Origin: Rhodococcus sp. 06-235-1A
GTDB lineage: Bacteria; Actinomycetota; Actinomycetes; Mycobacteriales; Mycobacteriaceae
NCBI RefSeq assembly: GCF_002258785.1
Contig: NZ_NOYI01000009.1
Span: forward strand, 186,001-250,000
DNA length: 64,000 nucleotides
Direction: 5' to 3'
This document shows positions 40,687 to 51,385 of the stretch, piece after piece. The translations under genes and the position numbers were made by a program. Below the pieces are notes generated by a model. That model searched no databases. It saw nothing but the letters and a program-made list of their open reading frames with translations, and had not been told where the DNA came from. Numbering within the stretch: the stretch's first letter is position 1; each line of letters starts with the position of its first letter.

Positions 40687-43600
40687 CTAGGAGTCGAAAC
40701 CGATCCCCGAGATCGACGTGGCGATACGACCGCCCTGCTCTCCCAGTGTCGTGATCCAGACGAGCACGTTGCCGGTGGGCTCGGCACCGTCGAGGGAGAT
40801 GTCGGTTCGACCGTTCTGCAGAGTGGCTTCACCCAGAAGGGTGGTGTCGCTCAGGCTGGGCGAGTCGTTCGGTGCCGACCGGATCTCGACGACCGTTCCG
40901 GGTGACGACGACTCGATCCACGCATTCCTCAGCGCCGTCGACGGGATGGTGACGAGCAGGCCCACGCCGTTCTTCAGGGCGGGGAACTGCTGGAAGTACG
41001 AGTCGGTCGTCCATGCCGTGCTGGGGTCGTTGTCGATCACGTTCGAGGCGGTGCTGGGGTTGTCGGCCGAACCCTGGGGCGAGAAGACGCTGACGCCGTT
41101 CAAGGCAACGGGCCCACCCGTCTGAGCAGGGGGTGCAGCAGTATCGCCTGCGGGCGGTGCGGCGGCCGGAGTGGTGAGGCCGAATTCCTGGCTGTCGAGG
41201 GGCGCATCCGTGCTGTCACCGGCAATGGAGGTGAAGAGCCAGTAGCCGGCGAATGCCAGGATGATCACCGTCAGCGCGCCGAGCACCGCGATGGCGATGT
41301 TGGTACGCGTCGACTTGGCCTTTTCGGCGGCGATCTCCTCGGGGTCCGCGAGTGAGTGCCCACTGGCACCGGGTGCGCGCTGGCCGAGTCGCAGAGCGGG
41401 CATCAGATCGGTCTTGTCGTTGACGACGGCCGCTTGATCGAGAACGTGCTGCACGGTGGCCGCCGTGCGGATTCCACTGTTCTGTTCGAGCGCACGCACG
41501 GCGACGGCGGAGATCTCGAACGGAACGTCGGGACGAATCTGCCTCGGCTCCAGCGGTGCACCCTTGTCGTCGCGGTCGGCCGGTCGCATGCCGCCGACAC
41601 TGCGAGCCGGAGCTGCATCACCGGACACGACGGATCCGCCGGTGGTGTCGGACAGCGGCCACCTGGCCGTGATCAGGGCGTAGAGCATGGCGCCGAGACC
41701 GCGGACGTCCGAACTCGGATCGGCGTCGGCGAGCGTCGCGGGGAACGCGAGCACGGCATTGCCGCTGGAGCTGATGCGAACACGATCCGGATGATCGATC
41801 GACAACGCTCCGCCGCTGCGATGCGCTGCCTCGGCCGCTGCGGCCAGAACCTTGATCGCACGAGCGGCCCCGGTGGGCGCGGGCACGGTCTCTGCCATCT
41901 CACGCAACGACCGACCGGGGGTCCATTCCGCGACGACGATGCCGCCGGAGCTGCCGCGCACGACGTCGAGCACCCGCGCGAGGCCTGGCGAATTGATTCG
42001 ACCGAGGCGCAGAGTGCGCGACAGGATCGCCTGTGGGCCCTCGGTGCGGTCGGTGGGTGACGCGGTGGACTGTTGGTCGGCGTCGACGAACGTCAGAGCC
42101 ACTTCGCGGTCGAGCTTGACGTCGTGGGCCTGCCAGAATTTGAGTCCCCGTGCGCCGCCGTGCGGTGCCAGCAGTCGATACCGTCCACCTGCGACGGAGG
42201 CGCCGGGAATGAGCGTGGGGCCGCGGAGAGTTCGCTCGGGAGCGGCTGAAGGAGTGGCCGCCGTAGCGACCTCGGAGTCGTCGGTTGGGGTCGCGGCAGC
42301 CGAATCGGCTCCAGCTTTCTGCGCAGCCGGTACCGCTGCGGTCTTGTCCGCCTCGGGCTTCGACTCCGGTTCGGAGTTCGCTGCCTCGTTTCCGGCCGGG
42401 GTCTCGAGCGGCAGTTCGGCCTTCGAGATCGAGATGGTCTTGTCGGACGGGCGCGCTGCGAGAGCAGCCTTGGAAATGGCAACCGTCTGATCGACCGGCT
42501 TCGGTGCGGGCTTGTCGGCTGCAGGCTTGACGACCTCAGCTTTGGCGGCCGAAGGCTTGTCGACCGCCGGCTCGACGGCAGTCGCCTCGTCGGTGGGCTT
42601 CTCGACGTCCTGCTCGGGAGCTGCTGCCGGTTCCTTCGGTTCGGGTGCAGCCTTCGATTCGGCCGGTTTCGTCGATTCGGCTGCAGCTTTTGCGGGTGTC
42701 GTGGCGGGTTTCGGCGTCGCCGAGGACGAGGCAGCCTCGGCTTTCACCGTCTCGTCGCGGTTGTGGGTGTCGACTTCGACTCCGCCGCTCGATCGGTCGG
42801 CTTCGTTTGCTGGAGACTGTGCCGGCCCCCCAGCAACATCGTCGTCGGTCACTGTCACTCCTTCAGGCGAATATGCCCCGTGTTGTTCTGCAAACGGTCG
42901 ACCCGCATGGGCGTTTGCCCCCGGGTGCCGATGACCAGGGTACGGGAGGCGATCCCGCGCAGTGTCCCATGTGGCTTCGGTTCGAATAACCGGAATCACG
43001 CCGGTTTCCGCGGCAGCCAGATCTGCGTCCCGCGAATCCGGGGCGCCGCGGAATCTGCGGACGAGACGGCTCAGGGCAACGGTGACCGCCAGTACTTCGG
43101 GAATCTTGCCGAACCAGAGGATCGAGAACGTGATGCCCAGCATGACCACGGCGTCGATCGCGACTCGGGCGAAGTTGCCGATCCAGCCGTTCATCACGGC
43201 GTCGAGACCCAGGAGCCGGTCGATCGCGAGCATGGCAGCGCCGCCGGCCAGCGAGGCGATGAGGACGAGCCAGATGGTTTTGCCGACGTTGGCCATCCGC
43301 AGGTTGCCCAGGCTCTTGTGCAGCAGGTATCCGCCGATGATGGCACCGACGGTGTATCCGAGGCCGGTGGCCGTTCCGAGGAGCAGCACCACCTGATCCG
43401 GATCGGAGGCAACGATCGGGGCGAGCAGAGACAGCCCGATCTTGACGGCGGTGATGCCGAGGATGATCCACGTCGGGGTCCATGCCTTCTCGCGGGCGTA
43501 GAAGACCCGCAGGTGGATCAGGACCAGGGCGTACGGGATGAGGGAGAACGCCGACCAACTCACGGCCTCACCGAGTCGGCTCGCAACATCGGCGAATCGG

Positions 43601-44940
43601 CCGAACCCGTACAGCGCCTCGCCCACCCACGGCCCGGCGAAAGTCAGGAACACCACGATCGGGACCAGCGTCACCATCGTCAGCCGGGTGGCAACGGACA
43701 GATCGTCGACGACCGACGGAGTATCACCGTTGGCCGCATTGCGACTGAGCCTGGGCATGATCGCCGTCAGAACCGTGACGCCGAGGATGCCATAGGGCAG
43801 CTGCAGCACGATCCAGGCCTGCGAGTAGATCGTGTTGCTTGCCTCGTCGGTGCCCGACGCGATGTTGGTGGCGACGACCAGTCCGACCTGACTGATGACG
43901 ACGTAGAGCACGATCGCGGCGGCCATCGCACCGAACTTCTTGAGGCGTTCGTCGAATCCCCACAGTGGCCGCAGGTCGATGCGTTCGCGTCGCAGCGCGG
44001 GAACGAGAGCAACGACCTGGGTGATGACACCTGCGGTGACGCCAAGGCCGATGACGAGCACCTGAGTGGTGCTCATTTCGTTCGGATTCAAGGTGGGGTC
44101 GTCCGGAATCAGGAAGTAAATTCCGAACACCGCCAGTACGACCAGGTTGTTGAACACCGGAGCCCACGCGCCGGGCTTGAAGTTCTGCCGGGTGTTCAAC
44201 ACCGCCGTGAGCAGGCCGGACAGTCCGTAGAACAGCAACGCCGGAAGTACCAGGTACGTCAGTGAGATGGTCAGGTCCTCGTTGACCTTCGGATCTCCCG
44301 ACAGCATCAGCCGTGCCAGCAGCGGCGCGGCCATGGTCGCCCCGAGCGCAACGGTCCCGAGCAGCGCCACCGCGATGGTGAAGAGGCGTCGAACGAACGC
44401 CCGTCCGCCGTCGGCGTCCTCCTGCTCGGCGCGGACCAGCACCGGAACGACGATGGCTCCGAGCACTGCGCCGAGGACCAACTCGGAGATCATGTTCGGC
44501 AGGATCGTCGAGACGGTGAACGCACTGGCCAGCCCGGCGCCAAGGGTGGCCGTCATGGCGACCTGCTTGGCGAATCCGGTGATGCGGCTGACCAGGGTCG
44601 CAACCGCGATGGAACCCGACGCGGCCAGCAGCGACTTCTGCGGTTTCGGCTCGGGCTGCGGTGTCGGGTCGGACCCACCCGGCGGAATCTCCGTCGGCGG
44701 AACCGTCCCCGACGGCGGCTGGGGGTAGTCCTCGTCGCGGAACCGTGGGATGAGCTGGGTGACGGTGTCGTCGGCGGCCGGCTGTCCGTCGAGCGGCGGC
44801 GGTGCCGGGTACGACCGCATCTCCGGCCGTGACTGCCGCTCCCAGGGTGCGGACCGCGGTGGCGTCGTACGGCGGAACACCTGAGCTGCGGGCATACGGG
44901 ACCTCGGCAGGTCGCCGTCGTACGGGACGTTGCCTGTCAT
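40687..44940 (-). CDS. murJ: MurJ lipid II flippase fused to pseudokinase and discoidin-like domains
   Basis: 1417 residues. N-terminal ~90 residues are Pro-rich and cytoplasmic; then the MviN/MurJ transporter (about residues 95-640) with more than twelve helices (SRITGFAKQVAMTATLGAGLASAFTVSTILPN). A ~300-residue disordered linker rich in Ala/Glu/Lys follows (AESTKPAESKAAPEPKEPAAA region), then a kinase-like domain (ALTFVDADQQST; VDVVRGSSGGIVVAEWTPGRSLREM) lacking the HRD and DFG motifs, one membrane helix (NIAIAVLGALTVIILAFAGYWLF) and an outer C-terminal domain. Like the M. tuberculosis Rv3910 fusion, which binds FhaA after PknB phosphorylation. Start overlap (4 bases) with DUF6049. Confidence 0.9.
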   Translation of the reverse strand: MTGNVPYDGDLPRSRMPAAQVFRRTTPPRSAPWERQSRPEMRSYPAPPPLDGQPAADDTVTQLIPRFRDEDYPQPPSGTVPPTEIPPGGSDPTPQPEPKPQKSLLAASGSIAVATLVSRITGFAKQVAMTATLGAGLASAFTVSTILPNMISELVLGAVLGAIVVPVLVRAEQEDADGGRAFVRRLFTIAVALLGTVALGATMAAPLLARLMLSGDPKVNEDLTISLTYLVLPALLFYGLSGLLTAVLNTRQNFKPGAWAPVFNNLVVLAVFGIYFLIPDDPTLNPNEMSTTQVLVIGLGVTAGVITQVVALVPALRRERIDLRPLWGFDERLKKFGAMAAAIVLYVVISQVGLVVATNIASGTDEASNTIYSQAWIVLQLPYGILGVTVLTAIMPRLSRNAANGDTPSVVDDLSVATRLTMVTLVPIVVFLTFAGPWVGEALYGFGRFADVASRLGEAVSWSAFSLIPYALVLIHLRVFYAREKAWTPTWIILGITAVKIGLSLLAPIVASDPDQVVLLLGTATGLGYTVGAIIGGYLLHKSLGNLRMANVGKTIWLVLIASLAGGAAMLAIDRLLGLDAVMNGWIGNFARVAIDAVVMLGITFSILWFGKIPEVLAVTVALSRLVRRFRGAPDSRDADLAAAETGVIPVIRTEATWDTARDRLPYPGHRHPGANAHAGRPFAEQHGAYSPEGVTVTDDDVAGGPAQSPANEADRSSGGVEVDTHNRDETVKAEAASSSATPKPATTPAKAAAESTKPAESKAAPEPKEPAAAPEQDVEKPTDEATAVEPAVDKPSAAKAEVVKPAADKPAPKPVDQTVAISKAALAARPSDKTISISKAELPLETPAGNEAANSEPESKPEADKTAAVPAAQKAGADSAAATPTDDSEVATAATPSAAPERTLRGPTLIPGASVAGGRYRLLAPHGGARGLKFWQAHDVKLDREVALTFVDADQQSTASPTDRTEGPQAILSRTLRLGRINSPGLARVLDVVRGSSGGIVVAEWTPGRSLREMAETVPAPTGAARAIKVLAAAAEAAHRSGGALSIDHPDRVRISSSGNAVLAFPATLADADPSSDVRGLGAMLYALITARWPLSDTTGGSVVSGDAAPARSVGGMRPADRDDKGAPLEPRQIRPDVPFEISAVAVRALEQNSGIRTAATVQHVLDQAAVVNDKTDLMPALRLGQRAPGASGHSLADPEEIAAEKAKSTRTNIAIAVLGALTVIILAFAGYWLFTSIAGDSTDAPLDSQEFGLTTPAAAPPAGDTAAPPAQTGGPVALNGVSVFSPQGSADNPSTASNVIDNDPSTAWTTDSYFQQFPALKNGVGLLVTIPSTALRNAWIESSSPGTVVEIRSAPNDSPSLSDTTLLGEATLQNGRTDISLDGAEPTGNVLVWITTLGEQGGRIATSISGIGFDS

Positions 44941-47363
44941 GGTCTCTCGTACCCTTCGTCGGCCGGGTCGGGTTGGCCTCTGAATCGATGCCAGAGGCGT
45001 CGACCTGCAAGCAACAGTAGGAGAGCGCCGGCGCAGGCGGTAATCACGGCCAGCGCCTGCCCGTACGCGTTCGACCGTACGGACACCGTGGACACTTCGC
45101 CGAGCCGACTGCCGTCGAGCGTGGTGACGGAGAAGTCCACCGACAGATTGCGGGTGTCGTCGACCTCGGCCGGGACAGTGATGGTCCGCGATCCACGAGC
45201 CGGGAGCTGGGTGACGCCGACGTCACTGATCGTCATCTCCGGCGGCGCATCGACCCGAAGCAGCACGTTGACCGGGACCGGAAGGTCGTTGCGCGCAACG
45301 AGCAGCAGCGGGCTCTGCTCGGAAGCGAGGGTGTACACACCGCCCGGTGCCAGTACGGTCACCGAGCCGTAGATGGTGTCGATGCCGATCCGGGTGGCGG
45401 CCAGTCGGGTGCGTGCCATCGCACCGGTTTCGTCGTCGGCCGAACTGGCTCGACCCGCGGTGGACAGTGCGCGGAGCATGTCTTCGCGCAGCGGGGCGGT
45501 GTACAGGCGTGGGGTGAGAGCCGACTGGGGATCGTCGACCAGCGACTGCATCAGGGTCTCGACGCGGGCGCTCTGCGCTCGCACCAGGTCGATGGTGCCG
45601 GTATCGAGTTCGGTGGCCGCATCGACACTGGTCACCGGGGTACCCGAGGTGGGCTCGGCCAGTAGCTCGGACAGCGGGCGCGGCGTCGCCAGACCGGAGC
45701 GCAGCAGCGAGGACACCGTCGAGAGGATGGCCGAGGGTTCGTCTCCCCCGGCGGTCCAGTACTGCGGAGGTGCGACGGTGACGGTTCGCCCGGGTCGGTC
45801 GGTGCCGACGAGCGCGTGGAAGTTGACGGCTCCGAGCGCGTCCTGCAGGCGGGCCGTGCGGGAGTCCGTATCCAGGTCGAAGCGCTGTTCGGCGGGAGTG
45901 AGGGCGGGGGTGGACGGTGCAACTCCGACGCCGGCCAGAGCCGCTGCGGTGGCGGCGTCGTAGTGGGTGGCGGCCAGCGTCGAGGGCGGCTGGGTCTCCG
46001 GCGGCCGGCTTTCGATCGGAGGAGCATTCGTCGACAGCAGCTGGGCCATCGGTGCGGATGTCGGGGGGCTGATGCTGTTGTCGGCGACCAGCACGGTCCC
46101 GGAGCCCGCGGAGCGCAGGGCGTCGGCGGTATCGGCGTCCACACCCCCGGTGGGACTCCACGTGAAGCCCCGCGTCGAGGTGATGCCGAGGATGCCGTCG
46201 ACGATGTCCGCAGGCGCGCTGATCGCCCCGTCGATCAGCGCGCCTGCGCCGATGTCGGCCACTGCCCCCAGATCGGTCTGCGCGAACGGCATCGCCGTCA
46301 CGCAGCTGCTCGACGCGATCGCTTCGAGGCGACCGAGCCACTGGGTCGCCGCCGCGCTGCCGGTGCCCTCGCGGGCCGTGCTCGCCGGATCGGCCGGGTC
46401 ATCGACGACGAGGTATCCACGGGTCATGTTCGAGACGGTGACCAGCAAGTCCGGGTCGATACCGATGCAGATGCTCGACGCAAGGTTGCCGCCCGGATCG
46501 AGATCCGGTTGGGTCGCGAATTCCACGGCTTTGAGCAGGGTGTCGAGTCGTCCGCCCCCGCCGAGTTCTTCGGCCAGTTCGTCGTCGACCAGTCGAACCC
46601 GCTCGTCGACCGAACCGGGTATTCCGGCAGCGAGGCGAGGAATGTCGGCGAGCGGCCACAGCACCGTCATCGCGACGGGATTCCGGGTGTTCGGCGGCAA
46701 TGGTGTCGCGTCGGGGGCGTCGGGATCCTGCTCACCGGGATTGCGGGGCAGGCCGACCACCGGGAGCAGGAAGCGGGCGTCGTCGAGTCGCGCGGTTCCG
46801 CCGTATTCGGGCGTGCCGTTGACGTTGAGCAGCAGCGGGTAGACGCCGGGCGCCTCGATACCGAGGGAGGGTTCGGTGGTGCTGCGCAGTTGCATCGACA
46901 TGTCGAACTGGCGGCTCTCGTCCTTCTCCAACGATTCGGCGACGGTGACGAAATCGCCGACGCGATCGAAATTTTCCTGGTCGAGGGTCAGCGAGGTTCG
47001 TAGACCGGCCGTGGTGTCGATTGCCCCCGCAGCCTGCATCCGCACGCTGACGTCGTCGACGCGTCGGTCCCCGGTATTGGTGACCGTGGCGCGGACGGTG
47101 ACGAACGGGTCGCTGCTGGTGGTGACCGTGGACGGTGCGACGGTCTCGATGCTCAGCGTCAGGAAGGGGTTGCCGGCCTGCGTCAATGGAGTGTCGGGAA
47201 CGGTGCTGGTGGAGCTTTCGATGTCGCCGGCGGACGCGTCGGGCTGGGCGGCGGCGGCGGGAAGTTGCCCGGGGAGCAACGCCGCAGTGCCGATGGCCGG
47301 CGCTACCGCAAGGAGAAACGAGGTCAATGCGGCGGCAGTGACCTTCCGGGCCCGCACGATCAC
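44937..47363 (-). CDS. DUF6049 family exported membrane protein (Rv3909-like)
   Basis: 808 residues from GTG 47363. Signal-peptide-like N-terminus ([28 protein letters not shown]), long outer region with beta-rich repeats ([33 protein letters not shown]), and a C-terminal membrane helix ([24 protein letters not shown]) with a basic tail. The family sits beside murJ in mycobacteria; function unknown, probably envelope. Overlaps murJ and the Nudix gene by 4 bases each, so the operon runs Nudix-DUF6049-murJ. Confidence 0.85.
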   Translation of the reverse strand: MIVRARKVTAAALTSFLLAVAPAIGTAALLPGQLPAAAAQPDASAGDIESSTSTVPDTPLTQAGNPFLTLSIETVAPSTVTTSSDPFVTVRATVTNTGDRRVDDVSVRMQAAGAIDTTAGLRTSLTLDQENFDRVGDFVTVAESLEKDESRQFDMSMQLRSTTEPSLGIEAPGVYPLLLNVNGTPEYGGTARLDDARFLLPVVGLPRNPGEQDPDAPDATPLPPNTRNPVAMTVLWPLADIPRLAAGIPGSVDERVRLVDDELAEELGGGGRLDTLLKAVEFATQPDLDPGGNLASSICIGIDPDLLVTVSNMTRGYLVVDDPADPASTAREGTGSAAATQWLGRLEAIASSSCVTAMPFAQTDLGAVADIGAGALIDGAISAPADIVDGILGITSTRGFTWSPTGGVDADTADALRSAGSGTVLVADNSISPPTSAPMAQLLSTNAPPIESRPPETQPPSTLAATHYDAATAAALAGVGVAPSTPALTPAEQRFDLDTDSRTARLQDALGAVNFHALVGTDRPGRTVTVAPPQYWTAGGDEPSAILSTVSSLLRSGLATPRPLSELLAEPTSGTPVTSVDAATELDTGTIDLVRAQSARVETLMQSLVDDPQSALTPRLYTAPLREDMLRALSTAGRASSADDETGAMARTRLAATRIGIDTIYGSVTVLAPGGVYTLASEQSPLLLVARNDLPVPVNVLLRVDAPPEMTISDVGVTQLPARGSRTITVPAEVDDTRNLSVDFSVTTLDGSRLGEVSTVSVRSNAYGQALAVITACAGALLLLLAGRRLWHRFRGQPDPADEGYERP

Positions 47364-47956
47364 TTCTCGCCGGGGGTGGAACCGCTCGAGTCGCCGTTCA
47401 TGTCGCCGCTGTCGATGTCGCCGCTGTTCATGTCCTCGATGAGGCGGGTGGCGATGGCGGCGAGTTTGCGTTCGTCGGCGTAGGCGAGTCGCGAGGGCAG
47501 TTCGCTCAGCGGTACCCAGGCGACCTCGGTGACTTCGAGGTCCTCGTCCGAGAGTTCCCCGCCGAGGAATCGGAGCAGGTAGTGGTGGACGGTCTTGTGG
47601 ACGCGTCGGCCCTCGGTGACGAACCAGTAGTCGATGCTGCCCAGTGACGCCAGGACGGTTCCGCGGATGCCGGTTTCCTCGGCCACCTCGCGCATGGCCG
47701 TCTGCTCGGCGGTTTCGCCTTGTTCGATGTGACCCTTGGGCAGGGACCAGAGCAGACGTCCCCGACGGTCGGTTCGGCCGATCAGGGCGGCGCAGCGGGT
47801 GGCGGGCGGGCCGTCGAGGCCGTCGACCACCAGACCGCCTGCCGAGGTTTCTCGGACGGTCCGGAGCTTGGGTGCTTCGGTGTCGGCGCGTGCCTGACGC
47901 CGCCGCGGGTTGCGGCGACTCCTGTTCGATCGTTCGGCAGCAGACACCCGATCCAT
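47360..47956 (-). CDS. mutT4: Nudix hydrolase (MutT4-like)
   Basis: 198 residues from ATG 47956. Nudix box [23 protein letters not shown] is complete. N-terminal ~45 residues are basic; C-terminal tail acidic and repetitive ([16 protein letters not shown]). The orthologue Rv3908 (MutT4) lies next to pcnA in M. tuberculosis. Substrate not decidable from sequence. Start chosen at [10 protein letters not shown]; the open frame upstream reads into the pcnA region and is not coding. It begins the operon with DUF6049 and murJ. Confidence 0.88.
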   Translation of the reverse strand: MDRVSAAERSNRSRRNPRRRQARADTEAPKLRTVRETSAGGLVVDGLDGPPATRCAALIGRTDRRGRLLWSLPKGHIEQGETAEQTAMREVAEETGIRGTVLASLGSIDYWFVTEGRRVHKTVHHYLLRFLGGELSDEDLEVTEVAWVPLSELPSRLAYADERKLAAIATRLIEDMNSGDIDSGDMNGDSSGSTPGEK

Positions 47957-48048
47957 ACTAGTTGCCTGTGCGCACTCTTCCGCCGTGCCGCACCGAGGCC
48001 AGTGGGCGAGACGATCCGGTCGGCACAGCGCCAGTAGGCTCTTCCACC

Positions 48049-49515
48049 GTGGCCGATCAGTCCTTGTCTTCCGTTTCCGCCGAGCAGACCGATGCGCGCC
48101 GGGAGAGGTTGCTGGCCGGAGCCGCAGTGACGTTGCGTGAGCTCGCTCCCGTGTTGACTCCACTCGGTGCGCTGTTCGCCGCTGCGGGCCACGAGTTGTA
48201 CCTCGTCGGCGGAACGGTGCGCGACGCAGTTCTCGGTCGACTCGGAACCGATCTCGATTTCACGACCGACGCCAGGCCCGAGGACGTGCAGGCGTTGCTG
48301 TCGGGCTGGGCCGATCATCAGTGGGACACGGGCATCGCGTTCGGCACCGTCAGTGCGGCCAAGGACGGCCAGACGATCGAGATCACCACCTATCGCAGTG
48401 ATTCCTACGACCAGGTCTCTCGCAATCCCGAGGTGCAGTACGGCAACAGCCTCGACGAAGACCTGGTTCGACGCGATTTCACCGTCAACGCCATGGCCGT
48501 GCGTCTCGGAGCCGACGGCGCTCAGGAATTCGTCGATCCGCTCGGCGGAATGGACGCTTTGCTCGAAGGCGTTCTCGATACCCCGTCCGCACCGGAGGTC
48601 TCGTTCGGCGACGATCCGCTGCGCATGCTGCGGGCCGCACGGTTCGTCTCCCAGCTGGGATTTTCGTTGATGCCCCGGGTGCACCGAGCCATCGAGGACA
48701 TGGCGGAGCAGATCGACCGCATCACCGCCGAACGAATCCAGGTCGAGCTGGACAAGCTGATACTCGGCGCGCACCCGATCGACGGCATCGACGTGATGTG
48801 CGAGACGGGTCTGGCGCAGCGCATCATTCCCGAGGTTCCGGACATGAAGCTCGAGATAGACGAGCATCATCAGCACAAGGACGTGTACTGGCACTCGCTG
48901 ACCGTGCTCAAGCAGGCGATCGATCTCGAGGACGGCGATCCGGACCTCGTATTGCGTTGGGCTGCACTGCTGCACGACATCGGCAAGCCCGATACCAAGC
49001 GCAACGAGCCGGGCGGTGGCGTGAGTTTCCATCACCACGAGGTCGTCGGTGCCAAGTTGGTACGAAAGCGTATGCGCGCCTTGAAGTATTCCAAGAAGAT
49101 GATCGAGGACGTCTCGCATCTGGTGTTCCTGCATCTGCGCTTCCACGGCTACGGTAAGGGTCAGTGGACCGACTCGGCCGTCCGCCGCTACGCCACTGAT
49201 GCCGGCGAGCTACTGCCCAAGCTGCACAAGCTGGTTCGCGCCGATTCCACGACCAGGAACAAGCGTCGGGCCGCGGCGCTGCAGGCGACGTACGACGATC
49301 TCGAAGAGCGGATCGCACGCATTGCCGAGCAGGAGGATCTGGCGCGGGTACGCCCCGATCTGGACGGTAACGCGATCATGGAGTTGCTCGATATCCCGGC
49401 CGGCCCAGACGTGGGCAAGGCGTGGAAATACCTGAAAGAACTGCGCCTCGATCGCGGCCCGCTCTCTCGGGAGGACGCCGAAGCCGCGCTGCTCGAGTGG
49501 TGGCCCACGCACTAG
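48049..49515 (+). CDS. pcnA: CCA tRNA nucleotidyltransferase / poly(A) polymerase-type
   Basis: 488 residues from GTG 48049. Nucleotidyltransferase signature [24 protein letters not shown] (GG...DxD) and an HD domain ([22 protein letters not shown]). Adds CCA to tRNA 3' ends, needed since the tRNAs here do not encode CCA. An in-frame TTG at 47962 would extend it, but that leaves no room for a promoter opposite the Nudix gene (starts at 47956). Orthologue Rv3907c has this name. Confidence 0.93.
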   Translation: MADQSLSSVSAEQTDARRERLLAGAAVTLRELAPVLTPLGALFAAAGHELYLVGGTVRDAVLGRLGTDLDFTTDARPEDVQALLSGWADHQWDTGIAFGTVSAAKDGQTIEITTYRSDSYDQVSRNPEVQYGNSLDEDLVRRDFTVNAMAVRLGADGAQEFVDPLGGMDALLEGVLDTPSAPEVSFGDDPLRMLRAARFVSQLGFSLMPRVHRAIEDMAEQIDRITAERIQVELDKLILGAHPIDGIDVMCETGLAQRIIPEVPDMKLEIDEHHQHKDVYWHSLTVLKQAIDLEDGDPDLVLRWAALLHDIGKPDTKRNEPGGGVSFHHHEVVGAKLVRKRMRALKYSKKMIEDVSHLVFLHLRFHGYGKGQWTDSAVRRYATDAGELLPKLHKLVRADSTTRNKRRAAALQATYDDLEERIARIAEQEDLARVRPDLDGNAIMELLDIPAGPDVGKAWKYLKELRLDRGPLSREDAEAALLEWWPTH

Positions 49516-49568
49516 GCGCGTCCTGCGCACGTGCGCGGAAGTTCCCGTAGCCCACTACGAAGTTCCAC

Positions 49569-50084
49569 TCACGACGAGCGAAGCTCGGCCTTGACGAGGT
49601 AGACGCTGTAGCTGTCCCACTCCGACATGGTGAAGTACAGCTCGTTCGCCGTCGACCACGGGTGAATGAAACTGCCGTTCGCCTTGGGGTACTCGGCGGT
49701 GTCGATCGCTGTGCTCGGCGCGGTCCACCGGATCTGAGGCGAATTCGATTCTTGCAGAACGATATCGCCGCGAATCGGATCGAGATAGGTCATCTGCCAG
49801 GGTCTCGGGCCTCGTCGTGATGGACCGACAGTTCCCCGGCCATCCCGTCGGCGATGGGGGGTGGCGCCGTTCGATCCGACCGGAGCCCAGGTGTCGTTCA
49901 CCCAGTACCGGTACGCAGTCTTGTTCAGCACGTCGGCTTTCGGGACACGAGCGAGACCGACGTGTCCGACGAGACCGTTGACGGTGCCGAACATGTAGTC
50001 GTACTCCCCCGCCGGGACCATCGTCCAGACCTGGAACTTCGAGAAGCCGAAGAGGTTGTCCCACTTGACATGCTCGTCCTCCAC
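49569..50084 (-). pseudogene. DUF4185-domain remnant (5'-truncated, frameshifted)
   Basis: 171 codons reading MEDEHVKWDNLFGFSKFQVWTM, ending at 49569. It resembles only the C-terminal half of DUF4185 proteins (YDYMFGTVNGLVGHVGLARVPKADVLNKTAYRYW; STANELYFTMSEWDSYSVYLVKAEL). The N-terminal half is missing, with the convergent MFS gene ending five bases upstream. A run of six C's (minus strand, around 49856-49861) shifts the frame into a PHRRRDGRGT stretch; near 49800 a compensating base loss restores it. Between the two, another frame reads IADGMAGELSVHHDEARD, which fits the family. Likely a decaying gene. Confidence 0.7.
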
Positions 50085-50088
50085 CGCG

Positions 50089-51375
50089 TCAGCGGCGTTG
50101 GCGTCTGGTGTTCGCCGCCACCGCGACCAGTCCGAGCGCGTAGAGACCCGCCCCCACGAACACCAGGATGTGGGCGGCGGGGTCCCGACTCAGATCGGTG
50201 GTGGTGGGGCCGACGGCGAACGCCGCTGCGGCCAGAGCACCGACGAACGCGACGTTGAACACGGTGTCCTGGAGAGCGAAGACGCGTCCGCGATGGGCGT
50301 CGTCGATCTCGATCTGCATGGCGGCATCCCCGCTGAGTTTGACGGTCTGCCCGGCGATCCCCAGAACGAACGCCCCGATCAACAGACTGTTCTGCGTCAG
50401 GCCCGAGACGGCTCCGAGTTGTGCCGCGATGGCGAGGACGAGCGCGACGGCGATCGTGGGGGTACGACCCAACCGGGGAACGACGAACGGGGTGATGACA
50501 GCGGCGAGGAACATTCCGGTGGCCGTGGCTCCGACTGCTATGCCGAAGCCTGCGAGCCCACCGGGCAGGTTGCTGGCCGTGGCCTCGCGAAGTATCAACA
50601 CCATGATCAGGGTGTTGATGCCGAACACGATGCGGTGTGCCCCGATTCCGATCATCGCCGCAGTCACCCCGGACGATCGCCAGACGGCCTGCGCGCCCGA
50701 TTTCAGGCCGGAGGCAACATCTTTGACAGCAGTGTCGGTTCGGCTCTCGATGCCTGGCCCGAGTGAACGTGGACTGAATCGTGCGGCGGCCACGGCCCCG
50801 ACGATCGATCCGGTCGCGGCGAGACCGACAGCGATGCCCGAACCGAGATCGCCGGCACCGACGACGCCGATCACTGCGACGGCGAGGCCCGCACCTGCCG
50901 CTGCGAAACCGGACCCGACGGTGGCCAGTACCGAGTTCATCGGCACCAGCCACGATTGTCGAACCACGTGTGGCAGCGACGCCGAGGCACCGGCGAGGAC
51001 GAACCTGCTCAGCCCGACCGTTGCCAGTGCCAACAGCAACAGCGGTGTCGCGTCGACTCCGGCGCACAGCAGCACCGCGGTGGTGACGATCAGCACGACG
51101 CGAACGATGTTGGCCCACAGCAACACCGACCGTCGATTCCAGCGATCCAGCAGTGCTCCGGCAAAGGGTCCGACGAGTGAATACGGCACGAGCAGTACCG
51201 CGAATCCCGCGGCGATCTCGGCCGGGTTCGTCGCACGTTCGGGATTGAACAGGATGGCACCGCTGAGCGCGGCCTGGAACAGCCCGTCGCCGAACTGACC
51301 CGCGAACCGAATGGTGGTGAGCTTGCCGACTCCCGGGGACTCGCGTAGGCGGGTACGGAAGGAGGCGTCGTTCAC
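50089..51375 (-). CDS. MFS transporter (drug-efflux type)
   Basis: 428 residues with about 12 membrane helices (VLLVPYSLVGPFAGALLDRWNRRSVLLWANIVRVV; GFGIAVGATATGMFLAAVITPF). The GPFAGALLDRWNRR segment is the MFS motif A loop between helices 2 and 3. Start ATG 51375. Substrate unknown. A MFS gene next to a yqgE gene also occurs in mycobacteria (Rv0037c/Rv0038); that is recollection, not a search. It follows the SDR gene with a 10-base gap on the same strand. Confidence 0.9.
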   Translation of the reverse strand: MNDASFRTRLRESPGVGKLTTIRFAGQFGDGLFQAALSGAILFNPERATNPAEIAAGFAVLLVPYSLVGPFAGALLDRWNRRSVLLWANIVRVVLIVTTAVLLCAGVDATPLLLLALATVGLSRFVLAGASASLPHVVRQSWLVPMNSVLATVGSGFAAAGAGLAVAVIGVVGAGDLGSGIAVGLAATGSIVGAVAAARFSPRSLGPGIESRTDTAVKDVASGLKSGAQAVWRSSGVTAAMIGIGAHRIVFGINTLIMVLILREATASNLPGGLAGFGIAVGATATGMFLAAVITPFVVPRLGRTPTIAVALVLAIAAQLGAVSGLTQNSLLIGAFVLGIAGQTVKLSGDAAMQIEIDDAHRGRVFALQDTVFNVAFVGALAAAAFAVGPTTTDLSRDPAAHILVFVGAGLYALGLVAVAANTRRQRR

Positions 51376-51385
51376 CGAGGGAACT

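Noticed and set aside
49516..49568. GCGCACGTGCGC palindrome and repeated GAAGTTCC after pcnA
   Set aside because: Short and GC-typical; no clear stem with the convergent remnant and no second copy found.
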